Below, piece by piece: positions 21,204-34,622 of a stretch of DNA of 64,000 bases. The position numbers and the translations under genes are program-made. Each line of letters begins with the position of its first letter. The first letter of the stretch is position 1. Source of the DNA: Amaurobius ferox (lineage: Eukaryota > Arthropoda > Arachnida > Araneae > Amaurobiidae); contig OX578140.1 in NCBI GenBank assembly GCA_951213105.1, positions 27,310,362 to 27,374,361 on the forward strand, in the 5' to 3' direction. The notes beneath the pieces were generated by a model. The model was given only the letters and a program-made list of their open reading frames with translations. It ran no database searches and was not told where the DNA came from.

Positions 21204-23441
21204 ATGTGGATTTGAGGCATCCACTCGCTTTTAGTACACCGAGTTGAGACGTTTTGGCTTCTGTGCTTTCTTTTACCAGTCTCTCCATTAAGTTTAAATG
21301 GAATAATTAAGAACATGTGTGTGTAAACGTTCTGGCTCAGTGGTCCTGCTGTCTGTTTCAAATTCTGGAAGCTGTGAGTTCGACCACTTCCGTTCGTTTC
21401 AAGAATAACGAGTTGAATATTTTTGGTTTCTGTGTATTTTCTGATCAGTCTCTTCTTTCAGTTTAAATACATTAGTTAAGCTCGTCGGTGTATCAGCTGA
21501 CTAGCTCAGTTGTTATATTGTACACTTCCTGTTCCAGAAGCTGTGTGTTCGAGCCCAGCTTCTCGTATAGAAAGTTAATTTATTTTGGTTTCTAAGTATT
21601 TTCTAATCAGGCTCTCTTGTTTAAATATATTAACTAGGGGCTTTAATATGTGAACTGAACTGGCTCAGTTGTCTGTTTTCAATTTTAGAGACTGTGGATT
21701 CGAGTCCATTCACTCGCTTTGAGTATAGCTAGTTGTGTTGTTCTGGTTTTTGTGCTTTTTTTCTGACCAGTCTGTTCATTAATTTTAAAAATAATAATTG
21801 TATTCTCCGGGATGTGAACTGGCTGGCTCATTGGTTGTATTTTCCACTTTCATAGAATGTAGATTCGAGACTAGCCATTCGCATTGAATACAGCGATTTA
21901 AGACTTTTAGTTTCTGTGCTTTATCTGATCAATATCTTCTTTAAGTTTAAATCGATTAATTAGGACGTCAAGAGTGTGAACTATCTGGTATACTGGCCAT
22001 GTTGTCTGTTTACAGTTCCTGAGTCTGTGGGTTCGAGTCCGTCAGCTCGAATTGTGTATAGCGAGTTCAATCATTTTTGTTTCCGTGCTTTTACTACTCA
22101 GTCTCTCTCTTTTAACCTTTAATAAATTATTTAGGAACGTCGGAATGTGAGCTAGCTGGCTCAGTGGTCAGGTTGTCTGTTTCCAATGTCAGAGGTTGTG
22201 GGTTCAAATCCGTCCACTCGCATTGAGTATATCTAGTTGCGCTATTTCAGTTTGTGTTATTTTTCTGAACAGTCTCATTTTTAAATTTAAATAGATTAAT
22301 TGGGCTCTTCGGTCTGTGAATTGGCTGGCTTAGTGGTCATGTTGTTTTCTTCCAATTTCAGAGGCTGTAGGTTCGAACCCATTGATTCATTTTGTTATCT
22401 GTGCTTTTAGTGGTCAGTCTCTCCGTTAAGTTTAAATAGATTAACTATAATCTTTCTCATGCGAGATGGCTAGCACAGTTGTCATGTTGCCTGCTTCGTA
22501 TTCCACAGGCTGTGGGTTCGAGTCCTTTCACCTGCAATGAGAAGTTTGTGCTTTCCTGAATTTTGTTGTCTGGAATTAATCCCATGTATTTATTAATTTT
22601 ACTGGACCGGAAATGACGTCCTGGAAGTGACGTGACAGGAAGTGACGTACCGGAAATTGCATCACTTCCGGTACGTCATTTCCTGTTCGTTTACTATAAA
22701 AGGTAGGGAAAAAGAGATGAACTGTTTTGAAAAATGCATGATTTTTTAAGACTTCGCTAACAGGAGTCACGTGATGCAAAACAAACCCTGCACGAACTTT
22801 GGACGAGGAAGGGTGGGGGCTCGACACCGATGCCAGCAGGCCCGAAGAGAAACCCCGCCAGCAACGGCGGAGCACAACCACCGCTCGTCCTCCATCTCGT
22901 GCAGATAATTTAATAAGACATATAAGAAAGTTAAAGAGAGAGAGGAAAGACTAAAGACGACCGATCTAATCAAAACTTCTCGAATACCAATTCTCCCATA
23001 TCGATCACCTTCAAACCCACTGGAAATAATATCTATCAGTTTTATCGTAACCTACAACCCAGACGGGAATCGAACCCCAAGCCTAGAACCCCGCAACTTG
23101 AAGCCCCAAGCCTCTCGGCCAAGAAGGCGACGTCCGAAGCTTCAGTTTCTGCATACTTAAGTTTAACATTTTATCATGTACTTATAAATAATCTGAAATA
23201 AACCAGGAAAATAATTGCGGGGAACAGAACCCTCGACAAATGCGTTCACGTCACGCTGTTACCGGTGTGCTTTACCGCTGCGCTACAATTTGCGATGCAA
23301 AACTTGTTTTACTTTAACTATATAAAGCTCTCACTGGATTGTTGATTACAATAAATCTGGGGCAGAAAATACAAAATGTATTACCCCGACGACATTGTTA
23401 GTTTATTTTTTTCAACTATAATTGGAAAAAGTATCACATGA
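21204..23441 (+). repeat. array unit 7
   Basis: TATAAAAGG and TTGCATCAC are intact. It has private variants CAATCATTTTTG and CTGAAATAAACC. Its positional partner, unit 12, matches its first part but differs in the second half, which suggests conversion. Confidence 0.95.
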
Positions 23442-25677
23442 TGTGGGTTTGAGGCATCCACTCGCTTTTAGTACACCGAGTTGAGACGTTTTGGTTTCTG
23501 TGCTTTCTTTTACCAGTCTCTCCATTAAGTTTAAATGGAATATCTAAGAACATGTGTGTGTAAACGTTCTGGCTCAGTGGTCCTGCTGTCTGTTTCAAAT
23601 TCTGGAAGCTGTGAGTTCGAGCACTTCCGTTCGTTTTAAGTATAACGAGTTGAATTTTTTTGGTTTCTGTGTATTTTCTGATCAGTCTCTTCTTTCAGTT
23701 TAAATACATTAGTTAAGCTCGTCGGTGTATCAGCTGACTAGCTCAGTTGTTATGTTGTACGCTACCTGTTCCAGAAGCTGTGTGTTCGAGCCCAGCTTCT
23801 CGTATAGAAAGTTAATTTATTTTGGTTTCTAAGTATTTTCTAATCAGGCTCTCTTGTTTAAATATTGTAACTAGGGGCTTTAATATGTGAACTGAACTGG
23901 CTCAGTTGTCTGTTTTCAATTTTAGAGACTGTGGATTCGAGTCCATTCACTCGTTTTGAGTATAGCTAGTTGTGTTGTTCTGGTTTTTGTGCTTTTTTTC
24001 TGACCAGTCTGTTCATTAATTTTAAAAATATTAATTGTATTCTCCGGGATGTGAACTGGCCGGCTCAGTGGTTGTATTTTCCACTTTCATAAAATGTAGA
24101 TTCGAGACTAGCCATTCGCATTGAATACAGCGATTTAAGTCTTTTAATTCCTGTGCTTTATCTGATCAATATCTTCTTTAAGTTTAAATCGATTAATTAG
24201 GACGACAAGAGTGTGAACTATCTGGTATACTGGCCATGTTGTCTGTTTACAGTTCCTGAGTCTGTGGGTTCGAGTCCGTCAGCTCGCATTGTGTATAGCG
24301 AGTTCAAGCATTTTTGTTTCCGTGCTTTTACTACTCAGTCTCTCCCTTTTAACCTTTAATAAATTATTTAGGAACGTCGGAATGTGAGCTAGCTGGCTCA
24401 GTGGTCAGGTTGTCTGTTTCCAATGTCAGAGGTTGTGGGTTCAAATATGTCCACTCGCATTGAGTATATCTAGTTGCGCTTTTTCAGTTTGTGTTATTTT
24501 TCTGAACAGTCTCATTTTTAAATTTAAATAGATTAATTAGGCTCTTCGGTCTGTGAATTGGCTGGCTTTGTGGTCATGTTGTTTTCTTCCAATTTCAGAG
24601 GCTGTAGGTTCGAACCCATTGATTCATTTTGGTATCTGTGCTTTTAGTGGTCAGTCTCTCCATTAAGTTTAAATAGATTAACTATAATCTTTCTCATGCG
24701 AGATGGCTAGCACAGTTGTCATGTTGCCTGCTTCGTATTCCAGAGGCTGAGGGTTCGAATCCTTTCACCTGCAATGAGGAGTTTGTGCTTTCCTGAATTT
24801 TGTTATCCGGAATTAATCCCATGTATTTATTAATTTTACTGGACCGGAAATGACGTCCTGGAAGTGACGTGACGCGAAGTGACGTACCGGAAATTGCATC
24901 ACTTCCCGTACGTCATTTCCTGTTCGTTTACTTAAAAAGTAGGGAAAAAGAGATGAACTGTTTTGAAAAATGCATGATATTTTAAGACTTCGCTAACAGG
25001 AGTCACGTGATGCAAAACAAACCCTGCACGAACTTTGGACGAGGAAGGGTGGGGGCTCGACACCGATGCCAACAGGCCCGAAGAGAAACCCCGCCAGCAA
25101 CGGCGGAGCACAACCACCGCTCGTCCTCCATCTCGTGCAGATAATTTAATAAGACATATAAGAAAGTTAAAGAGAGAGAGGAAAGACTAAAGACGACCGA
25201 TCTAATCAAAACTTCTCGAATTCCAATTCTCCCATATCGATCACCTTCAAACCCACTGGAAATAATATCTATCAGTTTTATCGTAACCTACAACCCAGAC
25301 GGGAATCGAACCCCAAGCCTAGAACCCCGCAACTTGAAGCCCCAAGCCTCTCGGCCAAGAAGGCGACGTCCGAAGCTTCAGTTTCTGCATACTTAAGTTT
25401 AACATTTTATCATGTACTTATAAATAATCTGAAAAAAACCAGGAAAATAATTGCGGGGAACAGAACCCTCGACAAAATCGTTCACGTCACGCTGTTACCG
25501 GTGTACTTTACCGCTGCGCTACAATTTGCGATGCAAAACCTGTTTTACTTTAACTATAAAAAGCTCTCACTGGATTGTTGATTACAATAAATCTGGGGCA
25601 GAAACTACAATATGTATTACCCCGACGACATAGTTAGTTTATTTTTTTCAACTATAATTGGAAAAATTATCACATGA
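23442..25677 (+). repeat. array unit 8
   Basis: Near-identical to unit 13, 11,181 bp away. Shared private variants are GACGCGAAGTG, CCAACAGGCCC, AATTCCAATTC, ACTATAAAAAGC, GACATAGTTAG and GAAAAATTATC. The TATA box is broken (CTTAAAAAG) and one palindrome arm has CTTCCCGTACG. Confidence 0.95.
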
Positions 25678-27911
25678 TGTGGGTTTGAGGCATCCACTCG
25701 CTTTTAGTACACCGAGTTGAGACGTTTTGGCTTCTGTGCTTTCTTTTACCAGTCTCTCCATTAAGTTTAAATGAAATAATTAAGAACATGTGTGTGTAAA
25801 CGTTCTGGCTCAGTGGTCCTGCTGTCTGTTTCAAATTCTGGTAGCTGTGAGTTCGACCACTTCCGTTCGTTTCAAGAATAACGAGTTGAATATTTTTGGT
25901 TTCTGTGTATTTTCTGATCAGTCTCTTCTTTCAGTTTAAATACATTAATTAAGCTCGTCGGTGTATCAGCTGACTAGCTCAGTTGTTATATTGTACTCTT
26001 CCTGTTCCAGAAGCTGTGTGTTCGAGCCCAGCTTCTCGTATAGAAAGTTAATTTATTTTGGTTTCTAAGTATTTTCTAATCAGGCTCTCTTGTTTAAATA
26101 TATTAACTAGGGGCTTTAATATGTGAACTGAACTGGCTCAGTTGTCTGTTTTCAATTTTAGAGACTGTGGATTCGAGTCCATTCACTCGCTTTGAGTATA
26201 GCTAGTTGTGTTGTTCTGGTTTTTGTGCTTTTTTTCTGACCAGTCTGTTCATTAATTTTAAAAATAATAATTGTATTCTCCGGGATGTGAACTGGCTGGC
26301 TCATTGGTTGTATTTTCCACTTTCATAGAATGTAGATTCGAGACTAGCCATTCGCATTGAATACAGCGATTTAAGACTTTTAGTTTCTGTGCTTTATCTG
26401 ATCAATATCTTCTTTAAGTTTAAATCGATTAATTAGGACGTCAAGAGTGTGAACTATCTGGTATACTGGCCATGTTGTCTGTTTACAGTTCTTGAGTCTG
26501 TGGGATCGAGTCCGTCAGCTCGAATTGTGTATAGCGAGTTCAAGCATTTTTGTTTCCGTGCTTTTACTACTCAGTCTCTCTCTTTTAACCTTTAATAAAT
26601 TATTTAGGAACGTCGGCATGTGAGCTAGCTGGCTCAGTGGTCAGGTTGTCTGTTTCCAATGTCAGAGGTTGTGGGTTCAAATCCGTCCACTCGCATTGAG
26701 TATATCTAGTTGCGCTATTTCAGTTTGTGTTATTTTTCTGAACAGTCTCATTTTTAAATTTAAATAGATTAATTAGGCTCTTCGGTCTGTGAATTGGCTG
26801 GCTTAGTGGTCATGTTGTTTTCTTTCATTTTCAGAGGCTGTAGGTTCGAACCCATTGATTCATTTTGGTATCTGTGCTTTTAGTGGTCAGTCTCTCCGTT
26901 AAGTTTAAATAGATTAACTATAATCTTTCTCATGCGAGATGGCTAGCGCAGTTGTCATGTTGCCTGCTTCGTATTCCAGAGGCTGAGGGTTCGAGTCCTT
27001 TCACCTGCAATGAGAAGTTTGTGCTTTCCTGAATTTTGTTATCTGGAATTAATCCCATGTATTTATTAATTTTACTGGACCGGAAATGACGTCCTGGAAG
27101 TGACGTGCGGGAAGTGACGTACCGGAAATTGCATCCCTTCCCGTACGTCATTTCCTGTTCGTTTACTTAAAAAGTAGGGAAAAAGAGATGAACTGTTTTG
27201 AAAAATGCATGATTTTTTAAGACTTCGCTAACAGGAGTCACGTGATGCAAAACAAACCCTGCACGAACTTTGGACGAGGAAGGGTGGGGGCTCGACACCG
27301 ATGCCAGCAGGCCCGAAGAGAAACCCCGCCAGCAACGGCGGAGCACAACCACCGCTCGTCCTCCATCTCGTGCAGATAATTTAATAAGACATATAAGAAA
27401 GTTAAAGAGAGAGAGGAAAGACTAAAGACGACCGATCTAATCAAAACTTCTCGAATACCAATTCTCCCATATCGATCACCTTCAAACCCACTGGAAATAA
27501 TATCTATCAGTTTTATCGTAACCTACAACCCAGACGGGAATCGAACCCCAAGCCTAGAACCCCGCAACTTGACGCCCCAATCCTCTCGGCCAAGAAGGCG
27601 ACGTCCGAAGCTTCAGTTTCTGCATACTTAAGTTTAACATTTTATCATGTACTTATAAATAATCTGAAAAAACCAGGAAAATAATTGCGGGGAACAGAAC
27701 CCTCGACAAATGCGTTCACGTCACGCTGTTACCGGTGTGCTTTACCGCTGCGCTACAATTTGCGATGCAAAACTTGTTTTACTTTAACTATATAAAGCTC
27801 TCACTGGATTGTTGATTACAATAAATCTGGGGCAGAAAATACAAAATGTATTACCCCGACGACATTGTTAGTTTATTTTTTTCAACTATAATTGGAAAAA
27901 GTATCACATGA
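25678..27911 (+). repeat. array unit 9
   Basis: Near-identical to unit 14. Shared variants are AAATGAAATAATT, CTGGTAGCTG, GTGGGATCGAG, GACGTGCGGGAAG and GACGCCCCAATCC. The TATA box is broken (CTTAAAAAG). At 2,234 bp it is among the shortest units. Confidence 0.95.
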
Positions 27912-30148
27912 TGTGGGTTTGACGCATCCACTCGCTTTTAGTACACCGAGTTGAGACGTTTTGGTTTCTGTGCTTTCTTTTACCAGTCTCTCCATTAAGT
28001 TTAAATGGAATATCTAAGAACATGTGTGTGTAAACGTTCTGGCTCAGTGGTCCTGCTGTCTGTTTCAAATTCTGGAAGCTGTGAGTTCGAGCACTTCCGT
28101 TCGTTTTAAGTATAACGAGTTGAATTTTTTTGGTTTCTGTGTATTTTCTGATCAGTCTCTTCTTTCAGTTTAAATACATTAGTTAAGCTCGTCGGTGTAT
28201 CAGCTGACTAGCTCAGTTGTTATGTTGTACGCTACCTGTTCCAGAAGCTGTGTGTTCGAGCCCAGCTTCTCGTATAGAAATTTAATTTATTTTGGTTTCT
28301 AAGTATTTTCTAATCAGGCTCTCTTGTTTAAATATTGTAACTAGGGGCTTTAATATGTGAACTGAACTGGCTCAGTTGTCTGTTTTCAATTTTAGAGACT
28401 GTGGATTCGAGTCCATTCACTCGCTTTGAGTATAGCTAGTTGTGTTGTTCTGGTTTTTGTGCTTTTTTTCTGACCAGTCTGTTCATTAATTTTAAAAATA
28501 TTAATTGTATTCTCCGGGATGTGAACTGGCCGGCTCAGTGGTTGTATTTTCCACTTTCATAAAATGTAGATTCGAGACTAGCCATTCGCATTGAATACAA
28601 CGATTTAAGTCTTTTAATTCCTGTGCTTTATCTGATCAATATCTTCTTTAAGTTTAAATCGATTAATTAGGACGACAAGAGTGTGAACTATCTGGTATAC
28701 TGGCCATGTTGTCTGTTTACAGTTCCTGAGTCTGTGGGTTCGAGTCCGTCAGCTCGCATTGGTTATAGCGAGTTCAAGCGTTTTTGTTTCCGTGCTTTTA
28801 CTACTCAGTCTCTCCCTTTTAACCTTTAATAAATTATTTAGGAACGTCGGAATGTGAGCTAGCTGGCTCAGTGGTCAGGTTGTCTGTTTCCAATGTCAGA
28901 GGTTGTGGGTTCAAATCCGTCCACTCGCATTGAGTATATCTAGTTGCGCTATTTCAGTTTGTGTTATTTTTCTGAACAGTCTCATTTTTAAATTTAAATA
29001 GATTAATTGGGCTCTTCGGTCTGTGAATTGGCTGGCTTAGTGGTCATGTTGTTTTCTTCCAATTTCAGAGGCTGTAGGTTCGAACCCATTGATTCATTTT
29101 GTTATCTGTGCTTTTAGTGGTCAGTCTCTCCGTTAAGTTTAAATAGATTAACTATAATCTTTCTCATGCGAGATGGCTAGCACAGTTGTCATGTTGCCTG
29201 CTTCGTATTCCACAGGCTGTGGGTTCGAGTCCTTTCACCTGCAATGAGAAGTTTGTGCTTTCCTGAATTTTGTTGTCTGGAATTAATCCCATGTATTTAT
29301 TAATTTTACTGGACCGGAAATGACGTCCTGGAAGTGACGTGACAGGAAGTGACGTACCGTAAATTGCATCCCTTCCGGTACGTCATTTCCTGTTCGTTTA
29401 CTATAAAAGGTAGGGAAAAAGAGATGAACTGTTTTGAAAAATGCATGATTTTTTAAGACTTCGCTAACAGGAGTCACGTGATGCAAAACAAACCCTGCAC
29501 GAACTTTGGACGAGGAAGGGTGGGGGCTCGACACCGATGCCAGCAGGCCCGAAGAGAAACCCCGCCAGCAACGGCGGAGCACAACCACCGCTCGTCCTCC
29601 ATCTCGTGCAGATAATTTAATAAGACATATAAGAAAGTTAAAGAGAGAGAGGAAAGACTAAAGACGACCGATCTAATCAAAACTTCTCGAATACCAATTC
29701 TCCCATATCGATCACCTTCAAACCCACTGGAAATAATATCTATCAGTTTTATCGTAACCTACAACCCAGACGGGAATCGAACCCCAAGCCTAGAACCCCG
29801 CAACTTGAAGCCCCAAGCCTCTCGGCCAAGAAGGCGACGTCCGAAGCTTCAGTTTCTGCATACTTAAGTTTAACATTTTATCATGTACTTATAAATAATC
29901 TGAAAAAAACCAGGAAAATAATTGCGGGGAACAGAACCCTCGACAAAATCGTTCACGTCACGCTGTTACCGGTGTACTTTACCGCTGCGCTACAATTTGC
30001 GATGCAAAACCTGTTTTACTTTAACTATATAAAGCTCTCACTGGATTGTTGATTACAATAAATCTGGGGCAGAAACTACAATATGTATTACCCCGACGAC
30101 ATTGTTAGTTTATTTTTTTCAACTATAATTGGAAAAAGTATCACATGA
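27912..30148 (+). repeat. array unit 10
   Basis: Near-identical to unit 15 up to about 29,870. Shared variants are TTTGACGCATCC, ATAGAAATTTAAT, TACAACGATT, CAAGCGTTTTTG and TACCGTAAATTGC. TATAAAAGG is intact. The last ~280 bp match unit 5's tail rather than unit 15's, marking the edge of the duplicated block. Confidence 0.95.
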
Positions 30149-32386
30149 TGTGGATTTGAGGCATCCACTCGCTTTTAGTACACCGAGTTGAGACGTTTTG
30201 GCTTCTGTGCTTTCTTTTACCAGTCTCTCCATTAAGTTTAAATGGAATAATTAAGAACATGTGTGTGTAAACGTTCTGGCTCAGTGGTCCTGCTGTCTGT
30301 TTCAAATTCTGGAAGCTGTGAGTTCGACCACTTCCGTTCGTTTCAAGAATAACGAGTTGAATATTTTTGGTTTCTGTGTATTTTCTGATCAGTCTCTTCT
30401 TTCAGTTTAAATACATTAGTTAAGCTCGTCGGTGTATCAGCTGACTAGCTCAGTTGTTATATTGTACACTTCCTGTTCCAGAAGCTGTGTGTTCGAGCCC
30501 AGCTTCTCGTATAGAAAGTTAATTTATTTTGGTTTCTAAGTATTTTCTAATCAGGCTCTCTTGTTTAAATATATTAACTAGGGGCTTTAATATGTGAACT
30601 GAACTGGCTCAGTTGTCTGTTTTCAATTTTAGAGACTGTGGATTCGAGTCCATTCACTCGCTTTGAGTATAGCTAGTTGTGTTGTTCTGGTTTTTGTGCT
30701 TTTTTTCTGACCAGTCTGTTCATTAATTTTAAAAATAATAATTGTATTCTCCGGGATGTGAACTGGCTGGCTCATTGGTTGTATTTTCCACTTTCATAGA
30801 AAGTAGATTCGAGACTAGCCATTCGCATTGAATACAGCGATTTAAGACTTTTAGTTTCTGTGCTTTATCTGATCAATATCTTCTTTAAGTTTAAATCGAT
30901 TAATTAGGACGTCAAGAGTGTGAACTATCTGGTATACTGGCCATGTTGTCTGTTTACAGTTCCTGAGTCTGTGGGTTCGAGTCCGTCAGCTCGAATTGTG
31001 TATAGCGCGTTCAAGCATTTTTGTTTCCGTGCTTTTACTACTCAGTCTCTCTCTTTTAACCTTTAATAAATTATTTAGGAACGTCGGAAAGTGAGCTAGC
31101 TGGCTCAGTGGTCAGGTTGTCTGTTTCCAATGTCAGAGGTTGTGGGTTCAAATCCGTCCACTCGCATTGAGTATATCTAGTTGCGCTAATTCAGTTTGTG
31201 TTATTTTTCTGAACAGTCTCATTTTTAAATTTAAATAGATTAATTGGGCTCTTCGGTCTGTGAATTGGCTGGCTTAGTGGTCATGTTGTTTTCTTCCAAT
31301 TTCAGAGGCTGTAGGTTCGAACCCATTGATTCATTTTGTTATCTGTGCTTTTAGTGGTCAGTCTCTCCGTTAAGTTTAAATAGATTAACTATAATCTTTC
31401 TCATGCGAGATGGCTAGCACAGTTGTCATGTTGCCTGCTTCGTATTCCACAGGCTGTGGGTTCGAGTCCTTTCACCTGCAATGAGAAGTTTGTGCGTTCC
31501 TGAATTTTGTTGTCTGGAATTAATCCCATGTATTTATTAATTTTACTGGACCGGAAATGACGTCCTGGAAGTGACGTGACAGGAAGTGACGTACCGGAAA
31601 TTGCATCCCTTCCGGTACGTCATTTCCTGTTCGTTTACTATAAAAGGTAGGGAAAAAGAGATGAACTGTTTTGAAAAATGCATGATTTTTTAAGACTTCG
31701 CTAACAGGAGTCACGTGATGCAAAACAAACCCTGCACGAACTTTGGACGAGGAAGGGTGGGGGCTCGACACCGATGCCAGCAGGCCCGAAGAGAAACCCC
31801 GCCAGCAACGGCGGAGCACAACCACCGCTCGTCCTCCATCTCGTGCAGATAATTTAATAAGACATATAAGAAAGTTAAAGAGAGAGAGGAAAGACTAAAG
31901 ACGACCGATCTAATCAAAACTTCTCGAATACCAATTCTCCCATATCGATCACCTTCAAACCCACTGGAAATAATATCTATCAGTTTTATCGTAACCTACA
32001 ACCCAGACGGGAATCGAACCCCAAGCCTAGAACCCCGCAACTTGAAGCCCCAAGCCTCTCGGCCAAGAAGGCGACGTCCGAAGCTTCAGTTTCTGCATAC
32101 TTAAGTTTAACATTTTATCATGTACTTATAAATAATCTGAAAAAAAACCAGGAAAATAATTGCGGGGAACAGAACCCTCGACAAAATCGTTCACGTCACG
32201 CTGTTACCGGTGTACTTTACCGCTGCGCTACAATTTGCGATGCAAAACCTGTTTTACTTTAACTATATAAAGCTCTCACTGGATTGTTGATTACAATAAA
32301 TCTGGGGCAGAAACTACAATATGTATTACCCCGACGACATTGTTAGTTTATTTTTTTCAACTATAATTGGAAAAAGTATCACATGA
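30149..32386 (+). repeat. array unit 11
   Basis: Near-copy of unit 6, with the same CATAGAAAGTAG and A8 variants, 11,182 bp away. TATAAAAGG is intact and the spacer reads TTGCATCCC. Confidence 0.95.
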
Positions 32387-34622
32387 TGTGGATTTGAGGC
32401 ATCCACTCGCTTTTAGTACACCGAGTTGAGACGTTTTGGCTTCTGTGCTTTCTTTTACCAGTCTCTCCATTAAGTTTAAATGGAATAATTAAGAACATGT
32501 GTGTGTAAACGTTCTGGCTCAGTGGTCCTGCTGTCTGTTTCAAATTCTGGAAGCTGTGAGTTCGACCACTTCCGTTCGTTTCAAGAATAACGAGTTGAAT
32601 ATTTTTGGTTTCTGTGTATTTTCTGATCAGTCTCTTCTTTCAGTTTAAATACATTAGTTAAGCTCGTCGGTGTATCAGCTGACTAGCTCAGTTGTTATAT
32701 TGTACACTTCCTGTTCCAGAAGCTGTGTGTTCGAGCCCAGCTTCTCGTATAGAAAGTTAATTTATTTTGGTTTCTAAGTATTTTCTAATCAGGCTCTCTT
32801 GTTTAAATATATTAACTAGGGGCTTTAATATGTGAACTGAACTGGCTCAGTTGTCTGTTTTCAATTTTAGAGACTGTGGATTCGAGTCCATTCACTCGTT
32901 TTGAGTATAGCTAGTTGTGTTGTTCTGGTTTTTGTGCTTTTTTTCTGACCAGTCTGTTCATTAATTTTAAAAATAATAATTGTATTCTCCGGGATGTGAA
33001 CTGGCTGGCTCATTGGTTGTATTTTCCACTTTCATAGAATGTAGATTCGAGACTAGCCATTCGCATTGAATACAGCGATTTAAGACTTTTAGTTTCTGTG
33101 CTTTATCTGATCAATATCTTCTTTAAGTTTAAATCGATTAATTAGGACGTCAAGAGTGTGAACTATCTGGTATACTGGCCATGTTGTCTGTTTACAGTTC
33201 CTGAGTCTGTGGGTTCGAGTCCGTCAGCTCGAATTGTGTATAGCGAGTTCAAGCATTTTTGTTTCCGTGCTTTTACTACTCAGTCTCTCTCTTTTAACCT
33301 TTAATAAATTATTTAGGAACGTCGGAATGTGAGCTAGCTGGCTCAGTGGTCAGGTTGTCTGTTTCCAATGTCAGAGGTTGTGGGTTCAAATCCGTCCACT
33401 CGCATTGAGTATATATAGTTGCGCTATTTCAGTTTGTGTTATTTTTCTGAACAGTCTCATTTTTAAATTTAAATAGATTAATTAGGCTCTTCGGTCTGTG
33501 AATTGGCTGGCTTAGTGGTCATGTTGTTTTCTTTCATTTTCAGAGGCTGTAGGTTCGAACCCATTGATTCATTTTGGTATCTGTGCTTTTAGTGGTCAGT
33601 CTCTCCGTTAAGTTTAAATAGATTAACTATAATCTTTCTCATGCGAGATGGCTAGCACAGTTGTCATGTTGCCTGCTTCGTATTCCAGAGGCTGTGGGTT
33701 CGAGTCCTTTCACCTGCAATGAGAAGTTTGTGCTTTCCTGAATTTTGTTGTCTGGAATTAATCCCATGTATTTATTAATTTTACTGGACCGGAAATGACG
33801 TCCTGGAAGTGACGTGACAGGAAGTGACGTACCGGAAATTGCATCCCTTCCGGTACGTCATTTCCTGTTCGTTTACTATAAAAGGTAGGGAAAAAGAGAT
33901 GAACTGTTTTGAAAAATGCATGATTTTTTAAGACTTCGCTAACAGGAGTCACGTGATGCAAAACAAACCCTGCACGAACTTTGGGCGAGGAAGGGTGGGG
34001 GCTCGACACCGATGCCAGCAGGCCCGAAGAGAAACCCCGCCAGCAACGGCGGAGCACAACCACCGTTCGTCCTCCATCTCGTGCAGATAATTTAATAAGA
34101 CATATAAGAAAGTTAAAGAGAGAGAGGAAAGACTAAAGACGACCGATCTAATCAAAACTTCTCGAATACCAATTCTCCCATATCGATCACCTTCAAACCC
34201 ACTGGAAATAATATCTATCAGTTTTATCGTAACCTACAACCCAGACGGGAATCGAACCCCAAGCCTAGAACCCCGCAACTTGACGCCCCAATCCTCTCGG
34301 CCAAGAAGGCGACGTCCGAAGCTTCAGTTTCTGCATACTTAAGTTTAACATTTTATCATGTACTTATAAATAATCTGAAAAAACCAGGAAAACAATTGCG
34401 GGGAACAGAACCCTCGACAAATGCGTTCACGTCACGCTGTTACCGGTGTGCTTTACCGCTGCGCTACAATTTGCGATGCAAAACTTGTTTTACTTTAACT
34501 ATATAAAGCTCTCACTGGATTGTTGATTACAATAAATCTGGGGCAGAAAATACAATATGTATTACCCCGACGGCATTGTTAGTTTATTTTTTTCAACTAT
34601 AATTGGAAAAAGTATCACATGA
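32387..34622 (+). repeat. array unit 12
   Basis: First half like unit 7. The second half resembles units 9/14, with TCTTTCATTTTC in monomer 8 and GACGCCCCAATCC in R1. Private variants include TATATATAGTTGCG, TTTGGGCGAGG and AAAACAATTGCGG. TATAAAAGG is intact and the spacer reads TTGCATCCC. Confidence 0.95.
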
